Assembly: GCA_027886885.1 (NCBI GenBank)
Contig: JAPCJP010000005.1
Span: 20,450 to 72,473 of the forward strand
Length of the DNA stretch: 52,024 nt
DNA from: Nitrososphaerota archaeon
GTDB lineage: Archaea > Thermoproteota > Nitrososphaeria > Nitrososphaerales > Gagatemarchaeaceae
Direction of reading: 5' to 3'
Shown piece after piece: positions 23,893-32,127 of this stretch (the stretch's first letter is position 1; the number at the start of each line of letters is the position of its first letter). The notes beneath the pieces were generated by a model, which was not told the origin of the DNA, did not search any database, and was given only the letters and a program-made list of their open reading frames with translations. The translations under genes were made by a program, and so were the position numbers.

Positions 23893-24357
23893 ATGACAAG
23901 CCTTATCGTTGTGAACCTTCACGGTCTCATAAACACTCCCAGCGGCACCCGAAAGACGTTGATCGAGCTCGGGATCGGGAAGCGGTTCGCGGCTACGGTC
24001 GTCTCTGACGACGAATCCACCATCGGCGCGTTACACCTGTGCAAGGAGTACCTCGCCTGGACGCCCATCGACGCTGAGCTCCTTACGACCCTTCTGAAGA
24101 CCAGGGGCAAGGTAAGCAACGCAAAGCCCCTCGGCGCCGACGAGCTCAAGGTCCTCGGCGTAAAGGACCACTCTGAACTCGCGTCCAAGATGATCAAGGA
24201 GGGTTGGAGGCTCTCCTCACTCAAGGGTGTCAAGCCTTTCTTCGGTCTCTCTCCCCCCAGGGGCGGTTTCAAGCGCTCTTCCAGGCGCCAGTTCGGGCAG
24301 GGCGGGATCCTGGGAGAAAACCCAAAGCTGGTCGATATAGTGAAGAGGATGCTCTAG
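23893..24357 (+). CDS. rpl30: ribosomal protein uL30
   Basis: The 154-residue archaeal long form of L30: an N-terminal ferredoxin-like fold (LIVVNLHGLINTPSGTRKTL) and the archaeal extension ending PFFGLSPPRGGFKRSSRRQF and GQGGILGENPKLVDIVKRML. It starts at ATG 23893, 16 nt after uS5, and ends two bases before uL15. Confidence 0.95.
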   Translation: MTSLIVVNLHGLINTPSGTRKTLIELGIGKRFAATVVSDDESTIGALHLCKEYLAWTPIDAELLTTLLKTRGKVSNAKPLGADELKVLGVKDHSELASKMIKEGWRLSSLKGVKPFFGLSPPRGGFKRSSRRQFGQGGILGENPKLVDIVKRML

Positions 24358-24359
24358 CC

Positions 24360-24782
24360 ATGCCCACGAGAATAAGAAAGGTCAGGAAGCTGAGAGGGTC
24401 GAGGACCCACGGTTATGGTCAAGTCGGGCAGCACAGGCACTCTGGCAAGCAGGGAGGACACGGCGCTGCCGGCCTCCACAAGCACAAGTGGTCCTGGATG
24501 CTCATCAACGAGCCGGATCACTACGGTCGAGACCCGCTTCAGGTTCCCAACGCGAGGAAGACTGCGAAGCTCTTCAAGTGGCTCAACATCGGTGACCTCG
24601 AGACAGTCGCCACCCCGGGCAAGGCGCCCGCAGGACCGGTTGAGATCGACCTCTCCGCGCTGGGCGTGCAGAAGCTGCTCGGTTCGGGTAGCGTGACCAG
24701 GGCATTCAACGTAAAGGTCCAGTCCTTCACCGAGAAGGCTAAGATTAAACTTGAGGAAGCCGGTGGTAAGATAATAAGCTAG
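24360..24782 (+). CDS. rpl15: ribosomal protein uL15
   Basis: A 140-residue protein with the archaeal L15 start RIRKVRKLRGSRTHGYGQVG, a glycine/histidine-rich HRHSGKQGGHGAAGLHKHKW loop and a C-terminal fold ending KIKLEEAGGKIIS. ATG at 24360 is used; an upstream frame would overlap uL30 extensively. It joins the large subunit interior and precedes secY. Confidence 0.94.
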   Translation: MPTRIRKVRKLRGSRTHGYGQVGQHRHSGKQGGHGAAGLHKHKWSWMLINEPDHYGRDPLQVPNARKTAKLFKWLNIGDLETVATPGKAPAGPVEIDLSALGVQKLLGSGSVTRAFNVKVQSFTEKAKIKLEEAGGKIIS

Positions 24783-24801
24783 TTCGGAGCTAGTTAGCGA
24801 G

Positions 24802-26220
24802 TTGGCTTCTCTCAGAGACTTCGTCAAGAGCGCCGCGACGATTCTACCTGAAGTTCCAAAGCCGAAGCAGAAGCCGAACCTTTCCGAGAAGTTCGTCTGG
24901 ACAGGCCTGGCCATGATCTGTTACCTGGTCATGGGTATCACGCCGCTCTACCTATATGGGAACAAGGGCGACACGCTCTCCGCGCTCAGGATCATCTTCG
25001 CCTCCCAGCAGGGGACCCTCATCACACTGGGCATCGGCCCCATAGTGACCGCTGGACTCATCCTTCAGCTCCTCCAGGGCAGCGATATCCTGAAACTGGA
25101 CCTGGGCAATCCCGATGACAGAGCCCTCTTCGGCTCAGCGACAAAGATTCTGACCTTCATAGTGATAGCCGTGGAGTCCGGCGCGTACCTACTGGGAGGT
25201 GCACTCCCTTCAGTCAGCCCAGGGACTCAGACCATCGTGATATTCTTCCAGCTCGTTGGCGCGAGCATTATCGTCCTTCTCTTGGATGAACTTATCCAGA
25301 AAGGCTGGGGGATCGGCAGCGGCATCAGCCTCTTCATCCTGGCCGGAGTCGCGCAGACCTTCATGTGGTACACCTTCTCGCCGCAGACGGTCAGCCTCTC
25401 CTCCTCCCAGACCGGTCCCACAGGGTTCTTCGGTTTCGTCCCGGCCTTCATCGACGCGGCGGTCACCAACTCCTTGTCCTCCATCATCACCCGTCCGGAC
25501 AATTATCCTGATTTGGTTACGTTCGTCCTCAGCTGCGCGGTCATACTCTTCATTATTTACATTGAGGGGATGAGGGTCGAAGTCCCCATCACCTCAGTAA
25601 AGTACAAGGGGTTCCAGGGAGTCTACCCGATCAAGCTCCTCTACGTCTCGAACATCCCGGTCATCCTCGTGTCAGCGCTCACTGCGAACCTGACCTTCGT
25701 TGCGCGCATACTGAACAATGAGTTCACCGGTTCATCCTGGCTCCACTACTTCGTGTCCGGGTTCGACACCAACGGGAACCCCACGGGGGGTTTGGTTTAC
25801 TATCTGTCACCGCCCCAGGGGCTTGCCTCGACCGCTGCAGACCCCGTCCGGGCGGTGATCTACGTCGCGTTCCTCACCACCATGGCGGTCCTCTTTGCCA
25901 GGATTTGGGTGGAGATAGGGGGCCTCTCGTCCAAGGCCGTGGCCAAGAACCTCATGAACGCCGACGTCCAGGTACCCGGATTCAGGAGGTCTGGGCTCTC
26001 TCTGGAGCAGGTGCTGAACAGGTACATCCCGCCCATCACAGTGATAGGAGGGTTGATCATCGGCTTCGTAGCCTCCGTCTCCGACCTGCTGGGAGTCTTC
26101 GGCACCGGCATCGGCCTCCTGCTGATGTGCGACATCATACTACAGTACTACCAGATGCTCGTCAAGGAGCAGCTCGAGGAGTTCTCGCCTCAGCTCGCGG
26201 GTATACTGGGACAGAGCTGA
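24802..26220 (+). CDS. secY: SecY, protein translocation channel
   Basis: The 472-residue protein has about ten membrane helices and the archaeal SecY/Sec61-alpha pattern: an amphipathic start, GIGPIVTAGLILQLLQG, LLDELIQKGWGIGSGISLFI, IYIEGMRVEVPITSVKYKG, and the closing GTGIGLLLMCDIILQYYQML. It forms the Sec channel for export and membrane insertion. It starts at TTG 24802, 19 nt after uL15. The large loop between helices 6 and 7-8 is expanded. Confidence 0.96.
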   Translation: MASLRDFVKSAATILPEVPKPKQKPNLSEKFVWTGLAMICYLVMGITPLYLYGNKGDTLSALRIIFASQQGTLITLGIGPIVTAGLILQLLQGSDILKLDLGNPDDRALFGSATKILTFIVIAVESGAYLLGGALPSVSPGTQTIVIFFQLVGASIIVLLLDELIQKGWGIGSGISLFILAGVAQTFMWYTFSPQTVSLSSSQTGPTGFFGFVPAFIDAAVTNSLSSIITRPDNYPDLVTFVLSCAVILFIIYIEGMRVEVPITSVKYKGFQGVYPIKLLYVSNIPVILVSALTANLTFVARILNNEFTGSSWLHYFVSGFDTNGNPTGGLVYYLSPPQGLASTAADPVRAVIYVAFLTTMAVLFARIWVEIGGLSSKAVAKNLMNADVQVPGFRRSGLSLEQVLNRYIPPITVIGGLIIGFVASVSDLLGVFGTGIGLLLMCDIILQYYQMLVKEQLEEFSPQLAGILGQS

Positions 26221-26230
26221 TGACGGAGCG

Positions 26231-26806
26231 ATGGGCCTGAGAATCGTCATAGTCGGTGTGCCCGGGGTTGGTAAGAGCACGGTGGTTCAAAAAGCCGTCG
26301 AGTCTATCCCAGGATCCGACCTGACCGTCTTCGGGACCGAGATGTTCGAAGCCGCGCGCAAGCTGGGCTGGGTCACGCATAGGGACGAGATGAGGAAGCT
26401 TCGCGTGGAAAGACAGCGAAGGCTTCAGAGGATTGCCGCCGCCAAGATCACGAAGAACACCGGAAAGAAGGTCATCTTCGTCGACACGCACCTCTTCATC
26501 AGGACGCCAGAGGGGTTCTGGCCCGGACTGCCTCTGGCAGTAATCCAGGCGCTCAAGCCCACCCATCTGCTGCTGATCGAGGCGGACGCACCCGAGGTGC
26601 TAAGACGCCGCAAGGCGGACACTACCAGGTACAGGGACGAGGTCACCGAGGAGGAGGTGCTGGCCGAGCTCTCGCTCGCCCGGACCTTCCTGGGAGCCGC
26701 CTCTCTTGTGAGCGGCGCCCCGATAATGTTCATCCACAACAGGGAGGGCAAAGCAGATGAAGCAGCCAAAAAGATACAGGCCCTTGTGAAGAGTGCGACC
26801 GCATGA
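26231..26806 (+). CDS. adkA: archaeal adenylate kinase
   Basis: The 191-residue protein begins with the P-loop RIVIVGVPGVGKST (phosphate loop residues 9-17), followed by archaeal AdkA features FGTEMFEAARKLGWV, HRDEMRKLR and a DTHLFIRTPEGFWPGLP block. It converts AMP and ATP to two ADP. Archaeal AdkA is a different subfamily from bacterial Adk and is routinely linked to secY. It overlaps the next gene by 4 nt. Confidence 0.95.
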   Translation: MGLRIVIVGVPGVGKSTVVQKAVESIPGSDLTVFGTEMFEAARKLGWVTHRDEMRKLRVERQRRLQRIAAAKITKNTGKKVIFVDTHLFIRTPEGFWPGLPLAVIQALKPTHLLLIEADAPEVLRRRKADTTRYRDEVTEEEVLAELSLARTFLGAASLVSGAPIMFIHNREGKADEAAKKIQALVKSATA

Positions 26807-27294
26807 GGATCGGCATCCCAGAAGCGACACTCATTGTCACGCTCACTGCCCTTGGGCTCCAGATCCTCTCGAACGTCGTCATTCGCACCCTCGTCGACTT
26901 GAGGAAGGAGAAGAGGCTCAGGAACGAGGTGGCTGCGTTCGACAAGGAGCTCCGGGAGGCCATCTCAAAGAAGGACAAGGACAAGGAGGAGAAGCTGAGG
27001 AAGAAAAAGCCTCAGGTGGACAAGATGAGGCTTCAGGCTTCTACCGGACGGCTCAAGGCCACCTTCATAACCTACATCCCGTTCATCGTCGTATACTACC
27101 TGATGGGGGACTTTGTGAGCGGTTGCAATTTTCCCAGCATATGCATCTCTTCCACGGTCGCCTACTCGCCCGTGCCGATCCCCGTGATCGTGGGGGCAAG
27201 CGGGAGCGTAGCCCTCTTCTGGTGGTACTCCCTTTCATCATTCTCCCTCACCTTCGCGCTTCAAAAGATCCTCGGCACGTCCATGTCGCTCTGA
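26803..27294 (+). CDS. DUF106 membrane insertase (EMC3/TMCO1-like, YidC superfamily)
   Basis: The 163-residue protein has a first membrane helix, a long charged cytoplasmic coiled coil (about residues 32-85), and two or three membrane helices at the C-terminus (TYIPFIVVYYLMGDF, VIVGASGSVALFWWYS). This is the DUF106 layout, an archaeal member of the Oxa1/YidC/EMC3 insertase group. It sits next to secY and adkA as in many archaea. It overlaps adkA by 4 nt (ATGA). Insertase function is by family. Confidence 0.88.
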   Translation: MRIGIPEATLIVTLTALGLQILSNVVIRTLVDLRKEKRLRNEVAAFDKELREAISKKDKDKEEKLRKKKPQVDKMRLQASTGRLKATFITYIPFIVVYYLMGDFVSGCNFPSICISSTVAYSPVPIPVIVGASGSVALFWWYSLSSFSLTFALQKILGTSMSL

Positions 27295-27306
27295 TGTGAA
27301 TCATGT

Positions 27307-27867
27307 TTGGAAGCGATCATAATGTGCGGCATGCCCGCGGTCGGGAAGACCACTGCGGCGAAGACCATCGCAAAGAGCCTCGGCCTGAAAGTGGTGGGGG
27401 GCGGCGACATCCTGAAGGAGATAGCCATCGAGCAGGGTTACAACGCGGTCGGCGACGACTGGTGGGACAGCGCCGAGGGGATGCGTTTCCTCAAGAAGAG
27501 GGAGGGCTCCTCAAAGTTCGACAAAGAGGTCGATGAAAGATTGCTGAAGAAGGTCGAGAGGGGAAACGTGGTGATAACCAGTTATACGCTGCCTTGGCTG
27601 TCCAAAAAGGGCATCAAGGTGTGGCTCGCGGGCAGCCCACAAAAGCGGGCAGAGAGGATGGCGAAGAGGGACGGGACCACGCCTGAGGCGTGCATGGCGG
27701 TCATCGCCCAGAGGGACAGGGAGAACTTCAAGCTCTACAAGAAGCTCTACAAGATTGAGTTCGGGAAGGACCTATCCCCGTTCCACCTGGTCGTCGGTAC
27801 CGACGACATCAAAGCGCCCCGCGTTTCCCGCGAAGTACTCGACTATGTTACCGCGTTGAGCTCTTGA
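27307..27867 (+). CDS. cmk: cytidylate kinase (archaeal type)
   Basis: The 186-residue P-loop kinase starts IIMCGMPAVGKTTAAKTIAK and continues with LGLKVVGGGDILKEIA and VVITSYTLPWLSKKGIKVWLA segments. Position in the secY-adk-DUF106-truB row marks it as archaeal Cmk, which phosphorylates (d)CMP. TTG at 27307 or ATG at 27322 could start it. The usual eL34 and eL14 genes beside it in many archaea are absent. Overlaps truB by 4 nt. Confidence 0.88.
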   Translation: MEAIIMCGMPAVGKTTAAKTIAKSLGLKVVGGGDILKEIAIEQGYNAVGDDWWDSAEGMRFLKKREGSSKFDKEVDERLLKKVERGNVVITSYTLPWLSKKGIKVWLAGSPQKRAERMAKRDGTTPEACMAVIAQRDRENFKLYKKLYKIEFGKDLSPFHLVVGTDDIKAPRVSREVLDYVTALSS

Positions 27868-28919
27868 CCTCCGGGGAAATGGTTCCGATAGCAGAAGAGG
27901 CCACCGATTCGGGCCACGGTTCGGAGCCATCTCAGAGGCCGATAGATTCCTACATCAACTACGGGCTCATCCCGCTCGACAAGACCCGGGGCCCGACGAG
28001 CCACGAGGTCGTCGCCTGGGTGCGCAAGCTCATGGGAGTCCAGAGGGCCGGGCATAGCGGCACCCTGGACCCGGGTGTCTCGGGGGTCCTTCCGATCGGC
28101 CTCGGGAAGGCGACCAAGGCTCTCTCCTTGCTGCTCATCCCCCCGAAGGAATACATCGCGGTCATGCGCATCCATTCTTCGGTCCCCCGGGAGCAGGTCG
28201 ACCGCGTCGTAAGGGAGTTCACAGGGGAGATATTCCAGAAGCCTCCCCAGCGCTCTTCCGTAAAGAGGGAGGTGCGTACTCGCACCATCTACGAGCTCGA
28301 GGTGCTCGAGCAGGCCGGGAACCTCTTCCTCATCAGGGTCCTGTGCCAGTCGGGGACTTACATCCGGAAGCTCATCTACGACATGGGCGAGGTCCTCCTG
28401 GTGGGCGCGACCATGGTCGAGCTACGGCGGACCAGGGTGGGTCCCATCACGGAGTGGCCCTCGCGGGAGGGGGATATCGGCCCCCTGGTCACTCTGCACG
28501 ACCTGAACGACGCCGTTCACAGATGGAAGCACGAAGGCGATGAGTCGAGGATCAGGGCGCTGGTGAGGCCGATCGAGAGTTGCATGACCGGGATGAAGCG
28601 AGTGATAATAAAAGACGCCGCGGTCGACGCTGTCTGCCACGGGGCGATGCTCGCGGTCCCCGGGATCCTTTCGCTCTCACCGGGGATCAAGAAGGGCGAG
28701 ACGGTCGTGCTCCTCTCCGGGAAGGGCGAACTGGTGGCCATCGCAGAGGCCGGGATGACCACTGACGAAATCGTCGGAAGCAAGAAGGGCATCGCGTTCC
28801 CGGTGAAGCGGGTGATAATGGAAGCAGGCACCTACCCGAAGCTCTGGAAGACCCAGAAGCACCCCCCCGTCGACGAGGAAGATGACTCGGCAGAGGTCGA
28901 AGTAGACGAACAAGATTGA
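27864..28919 (+). CDS. truB: tRNA/rRNA pseudouridine synthase Cbf5/TruB family
   Basis: This 351-residue protein carries the TruB catalytic motif GHSGTLDPGVSGVLPIGL with catalytic Asp69, the KPPQRSSVKREVR block, VRVLCQSGTYIRKL-like segment, LRRTRVGPI, and a C-terminal PUA domain (about residues 250-335). Archaeal Cbf5 acts alone on tRNA U55 or in H/ACA complexes. The N-terminal 28 residues and an acidic tail are low complexity. TTG at 27864 overlaps the cmk stop; ATG at 27879 is an alternative. Confidence 0.94.
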   Translation: MTSGEMVPIAEEATDSGHGSEPSQRPIDSYINYGLIPLDKTRGPTSHEVVAWVRKLMGVQRAGHSGTLDPGVSGVLPIGLGKATKALSLLLIPPKEYIAVMRIHSSVPREQVDRVVREFTGEIFQKPPQRSSVKREVRTRTIYELEVLEQAGNLFLIRVLCQSGTYIRKLIYDMGEVLLVGATMVELRRTRVGPITEWPSREGDIGPLVTLHDLNDAVHRWKHEGDESRIRALVRPIESCMTGMKRVIIKDAAVDAVCHGAMLAVPGILSLSPGIKKGETVVLLSGKGELVAIAEAGMTTDEIVGSKKGIAFPVKRVIMEAGTYPKLWKTQKHPPVDEEDDSAEVEVDEQD

Positions 28920-29031
28920 GGCCTCAAGACGTGAGCGAAGACCTTTCATCGTCGCCACACGGGAGAAGCGACAGAAGGCTGGCTCGAGCCCAGCAATCTG
29001 ATATATGCAAGCGTTTCAAGCCCGATTTCGG

Positions 29032-29116
29032 GCCGGCGTATGGCTAATCTGGTAAGCCAGCAGCCTGGAAAGCTGCCCTCCGAAAGGAGTTGCGAGTTCA
29101 AATCTCGTCGCCGGCG
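29032..29116 (+). tRNA. tRNA-Ser (anticodon GGA)
   Basis: The acceptor stem GCCGGCG (29032-29038) pairs with CGCCGGC (29109-29115); the discriminator is G at 29116. The D arm TGGC/GCCA, an anticodon stem GCAGC/GCTGC with loop CTGGAAA (anticodon GGA), a long variable arm with stem CTCC/GGAG, and a T arm with loop TTCAAAT complete a class-II serine tRNA. No CCA is encoded and no intron is seen. A TATATG box lies about 30 nt upstream. Confidence 0.95.
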
Positions 29117-29222
29117 CCTCACATTTGATTCTTGCACCCCAAGTGTGAAAGATTTTCTGGAATTCCACTTCCTGGAAGCTCCCCAATAAATCGAGACCGC
29201 GCCCATCCATCTGCGAAGACAA

Positions 29223-30026
29223 ATGAAATTCCCGACAGCCAAAACGCAGATCATAGCGGCGGCCGCAGTGCTGCTGCTACTCGGCGGCTTCACTGCCGCC
29301 CTCGCCTACGACGGTCCAGGGGCCGCACCCTTTGGAGCCCCAAGCACGAGCACCCAGCAATCCACCTCGACCAGTTCGAGCGACCATAGCAGCTCAAACC
29401 CCACGGCCACCACCTCCGTCTCGTCCTCGGCAAGTACGACGAGCACCACCGAAAGCACGACTTCGACAGTAACGGTCTGTCCTCTCGCCACCTCCACCGG
29501 CAATCCGTGCTGCCCTCCCACCGCCTCCACCGCCGCCCAGTGCTGCCCTCCAGAGACCTCCTCGAACTTCCAATGTTTCCCCCACCCAGAAATCTTCGAT
29601 CTTCTTCTCTCTCCACCCCAGACCATCGTGACGGCTTCAACGACTCCAACCCACGCCACCATCATCAACCCGGTCCCCTCCGGCCATGCCCACATCTCCG
29701 TCCAGGGTAACACCCTCTATGTGACCGTAGAAGTGGTCAACCTGACCCCACTCACCCAGTACAGCGTCAACCTCGACATCGATGGCACATCCGCCCAGCT
29801 CGCGACTTTGGTCACCAACCAGGCAGGCAACGGCTACATCGTAGCTCAATTGCTACTGGCGAATGGCATCCACAGTGTCTCGGTGCAGGTGATCGGCGCC
29901 TCGAGCACGGGTACGACAGCCCTCGCCCTCGTGAGCCAGAGCGTCACCATCGTGACTCCAGCACCAGGTCCCAGCCCCGTCGCTGTGACCGTGAGCGCGA
30001 CCGCTAGCGTAGGCGACGACAAGTAG
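29223..30026 (+). CDS. secreted Ser/Thr-rich protein with CCPP cysteine cluster
   Basis: A 267-residue protein with a signal peptide (residues 1-28, hydrophobic IIAAAAVLLLLGG then AALA), a Ser/Thr-rich linker (about 38-85) suited to O-glycosylation, a cysteine cluster with two CCPP motifs (Cys86, 96-97, 107-108, 118), and a C-terminal beta-domain (about 145-255). It is probably cell-surface or secreted, and could bind metal at the cysteines. It lies between tRNA-Ser and the Tat/DUF4331 genes and is ended by a hairpin. Function unknown. Confidence 0.65.
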   Translation: MKFPTAKTQIIAAAAVLLLLGGFTAALAYDGPGAAPFGAPSTSTQQSTSTSSSDHSSSNPTATTSVSSSASTTSTTESTTSTVTVCPLATSTGNPCCPPTASTAAQCCPPETSSNFQCFPHPEIFDLLLSPPQTIVTASTTPTHATIINPVPSGHAHISVQGNTLYVTVEVVNLTPLTQYSVNLDIDGTSAQLATLVTNQAGNGYIVAQLLLANGIHSVSVQVIGASSTGTTALALVSQSVTIVTPAPGPSPVAVTVSATASVGDDK

Positions 30027-30035
30027 GAGACCGAA

Positions 30036-30076
30036 GGGCATGGTCTGTGGACCATACCCTCCTTCCCTCTTTTTGC
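30036..30076 (+). terminator. hairpin plus T-run after the secreted protein gene
   Basis: GGGCATGGTC and GACCATACCC flank a TGTG loop (30036-30059), giving a ten-pair stem with one mismatch, followed by a C/T-rich stretch ending in five Ts. It sits 9 nt after the stop and probably marks the transcript end. Confidence 0.55.
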
Positions 30077-30248
30077 AGACATATTCGGCCTATTCAGGAT
30101 AAAAGGGTCCTTCATGTGAGTCAATTGGTTCAATACAGACGAAAGAAGGTGATTGGGGGATTCTGAGCGAAGATTCTAGCCCCGTTCGCGTGCTCATTTG
30201 TCTTTGCGGAGAGATTTGGGGCAGATTTGGGTGTAAAGTTGGCCTAAC

Positions 30249-30254
30249 TATAAA
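30249..30254 (+). promoter_or_regulatory. TATA box of the Tat-protein/DUF4331 transcript
   Basis: TATAAA at 30249-30254 is about 28 nt before the ATG at 30280, in an AT-rich stretch. It is a strong archaeal promoter match with leaderless spacing. Confidence 0.65.
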
Positions 30255-30279
30255 GACTGTAAAACGTGATTTGTGACCA

Positions 30280-30600
30280 ATGTCAATTAGTCTGTCAAGA
30301 AGGGACGCAGTGAAGGGACTAATGGCCGCCGGCGCCGCAATCGCCACGATGCCATTACTTGCTAACCTGACGGGGTCGGGTGCAAGCTCAGCTCAGGTCG
30401 CCCCGATGACCGCAGCAACGTCGAGCGCGGGCACAAGCGCCACGAGCGCGACGTCCACGATCGCAAGAGACGGAGAGACGCTGGTTCTGGTCATACGCAA
30501 TGATGTGATCAGCGGCTTCAAGGGCCTGCAAAAGGTGAAGCTTCAGGACGCAGGTCTTGCGTCGAGCTTCAAGAGTGCTTTTGTCGGGAGGTTCGAGTAA
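30280..30600 (+). CDS. small Tat-signal protein preceding DUF4331
   Basis: The 106-residue protein starts with a twin-arginine signal (SRRDAVKGL at residues 6-14, then a hydrophobic AAGAAIATMPLLANL stretch). After a Ser/Thr/Ala-rich linker, residues 62-106 form a small folded-looking domain (LVLVIRNDVISGFKGLQKVK). It ends 4 nt before the DUF4331 ATG. Its frame differs from DUF4331, so the two are separate proteins. It may be an exported partner. Function unknown. Confidence 0.7.
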   Translation: MSISLSRRDAVKGLMAAGAAIATMPLLANLTGSGASSAQVAPMTAATSSAGTSATSATSTIARDGETLVLVIRNDVISGFKGLQKVKLQDAGLASSFKSAFVGRFE

Positions 30601-30604
30601 TCAG

Positions 30605-32068
30605 ATGACCTCCCACCGAGAAGCACCGGGAATCTCCGCGGACCCCGCGGCAGACAACACCGATGTCTATGCCTTCGTCAGCCCGGACAAGCCTTCGACC
30701 GTCACCCTGATCGCGAACTTCATCCCCCTGCAGGCAGCACAGGCCGGCCCGAACTTCTATCGGTTCGACCCCAACGTTCTCTACGAGATCAAGGTTGACA
30801 ATAACGGCGATGGCGTCGAGGACATCACATATGCGTTCCGCTTCAAGACGAACGTCGGCTCCGGAGCGACCTTCCTCTACAACACCTCCCAGGTGTCCTG
30901 GAACGCGAGCACGAAGAGCTACGCCAACCTCAACGTCTGGCAGACCTACACCGTCGCGAAGGTCCTGGGCCCCAGTCACGCCACCGGCTTATCCCCGTCC
31001 AACTATATCACGCTCGGAAGTAATCTGATAGCGGCGCCCCCCGACATCGGGCCTCGCTCGACTCCCAACTACGACACCAACATATTCCCTAACGCCGTGT
31101 ACACGCTCGCAACAGGGGAGACGGTCTTCGCCGGTCCCCGCGCAGACGGTTTCTACGTGGACATCGGTTCAATCTTCGACCTAGGGACTCTCAGGCCATT
31201 CGCAAGCGACCATCTGATACCCAACCCGCCCACGACCACGGGCGTCAATGGCACGGCCGGGTTCAACTGCCACTCCATAGCGATCCAGGTTCCCATCACG
31301 GAACTCACCAGCACGGGCAAGGTCCCGACCGGTGTGAATGACCCAACGGCGACCATAGGCGTCTGGAGCACGGCGAGCCGTCAATCCGTGGTAGTTCTAG
31401 AGGAGAACCAGTATGACGTCCCCATCGCAGAGCTCGCGGGACCCTGGAACCAGGTCTCCCGCCTCGGCAACCCACTCATCAACGAAGTGGTGATCCCACT
31501 GGTGCAGAAGGACTACTGGAACGTATCGGCCCCTGCAGGAGACTCTCAGTACCTCGCCAACTACAACAACCCGCAACTCGCTGGGCTGCTGCCAGTCCTC
31601 TATCCGGGCGTCTTCCCCAACCTGGCTGCATACTCCACGGCGACCTCGACCAGGCCAGACCTCGTGGCGATACTCCTCACGGGCATCCCACAAGGCATCA
31701 TCGCAGGGTTCCAGAACAACACCGGCACCGTCCAAGCCGACGAGCTTCGCCTGAACGTGGCGATCCCTCCGGCGATAAGCACGACCAACCCCGCAGCCAA
31801 CGCAACCAACCGCCTCGGGCTGCTTGGTGGTGACGCCTCAGGATTCCCCAACGGCAGGAGAGTCTTCGACAACGTGACCGCCATCGAGCTCCAGGCCATA
31901 GCCGGAGCCACGTTACCTCTGGTCAACTCCAAGTACGTCCCAGACGGAGCAGCGAGCCTTCTCACCGACGGTTCGACCAACGCGGTCCAGTACCTGGCCA
32001 ACTTCCCCTACTTGGGCCACCCGTACTCGGGCTATCTGGGCGACACACCGCAAGCGCTGCAGAACTAG
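30605..32068 (+). CDS. DUF4331 family protein without own signal peptide
   Basis: The 487-residue protein starts directly with the DUF4331 hallmark SHREAPGISADPAADNTDVY and continues with NDGVEDITYAFRFKT-type calcium-like turns (DNNGDGVEDI) and a long beta-rich body to AVQYLANFPYLGHPY. DUF4331 proteins are usually exported; this one lacks an N-terminal signal. The ATG at 30605 lies 4 nt after the Tat-signal gene, suggesting tight co-translation and possibly co-export as a complex. The biochemical role of the family is not established. Confidence 0.88.
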   Translation: MTSHREAPGISADPAADNTDVYAFVSPDKPSTVTLIANFIPLQAAQAGPNFYRFDPNVLYEIKVDNNGDGVEDITYAFRFKTNVGSGATFLYNTSQVSWNASTKSYANLNVWQTYTVAKVLGPSHATGLSPSNYITLGSNLIAAPPDIGPRSTPNYDTNIFPNAVYTLATGETVFAGPRADGFYVDIGSIFDLGTLRPFASDHLIPNPPTTTGVNGTAGFNCHSIAIQVPITELTSTGKVPTGVNDPTATIGVWSTASRQSVVVLEENQYDVPIAELAGPWNQVSRLGNPLINEVVIPLVQKDYWNVSAPAGDSQYLANYNNPQLAGLLPVLYPGVFPNLAAYSTATSTRPDLVAILLTGIPQGIIAGFQNNTGTVQADELRLNVAIPPAISTTNPAANATNRLGLLGGDASGFPNGRRVFDNVTAIELQAIAGATLPLVNSKYVPDGAASLLTDGSTNAVQYLANFPYLGHPYSGYLGDTPQALQN

Positions 32069-32092
32069 GGCAAGGACTCGGGTCCTTGTCCC
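32068..32092 (+). repeat. inverted repeat after the DUF4331 gene
   Basis: CAAGGAC-TCGG-GTCCTTG (32071-32088) is a perfect seven-pair stem, extendable by GGG/CCC. There is no T-run, so it may be an attenuator or mRNA-stabilising hairpin before the nickel permease. Confidence 0.5.
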
Positions 32093-32127
32093 TGGCCCTC
32101 TGGGCACAATAGCGAGATAGATCAGCC

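Noticed and set aside
30557-30605. Possible single Tat-DUF4331 gene broken by a frameshift
   Set aside because: Each frame has a proper end and start (stop at 30600, ATG at 30605), the small protein has its own domain-like C-terminus, and the DUF4331 hallmark begins exactly at the ATG. A sequencing error cannot be fully excluded.
32068-32092. Rho-independent-like terminator after DUF4331
   Set aside because: The hairpin is good, but no T-run follows, so it is listed as an inverted repeat only.
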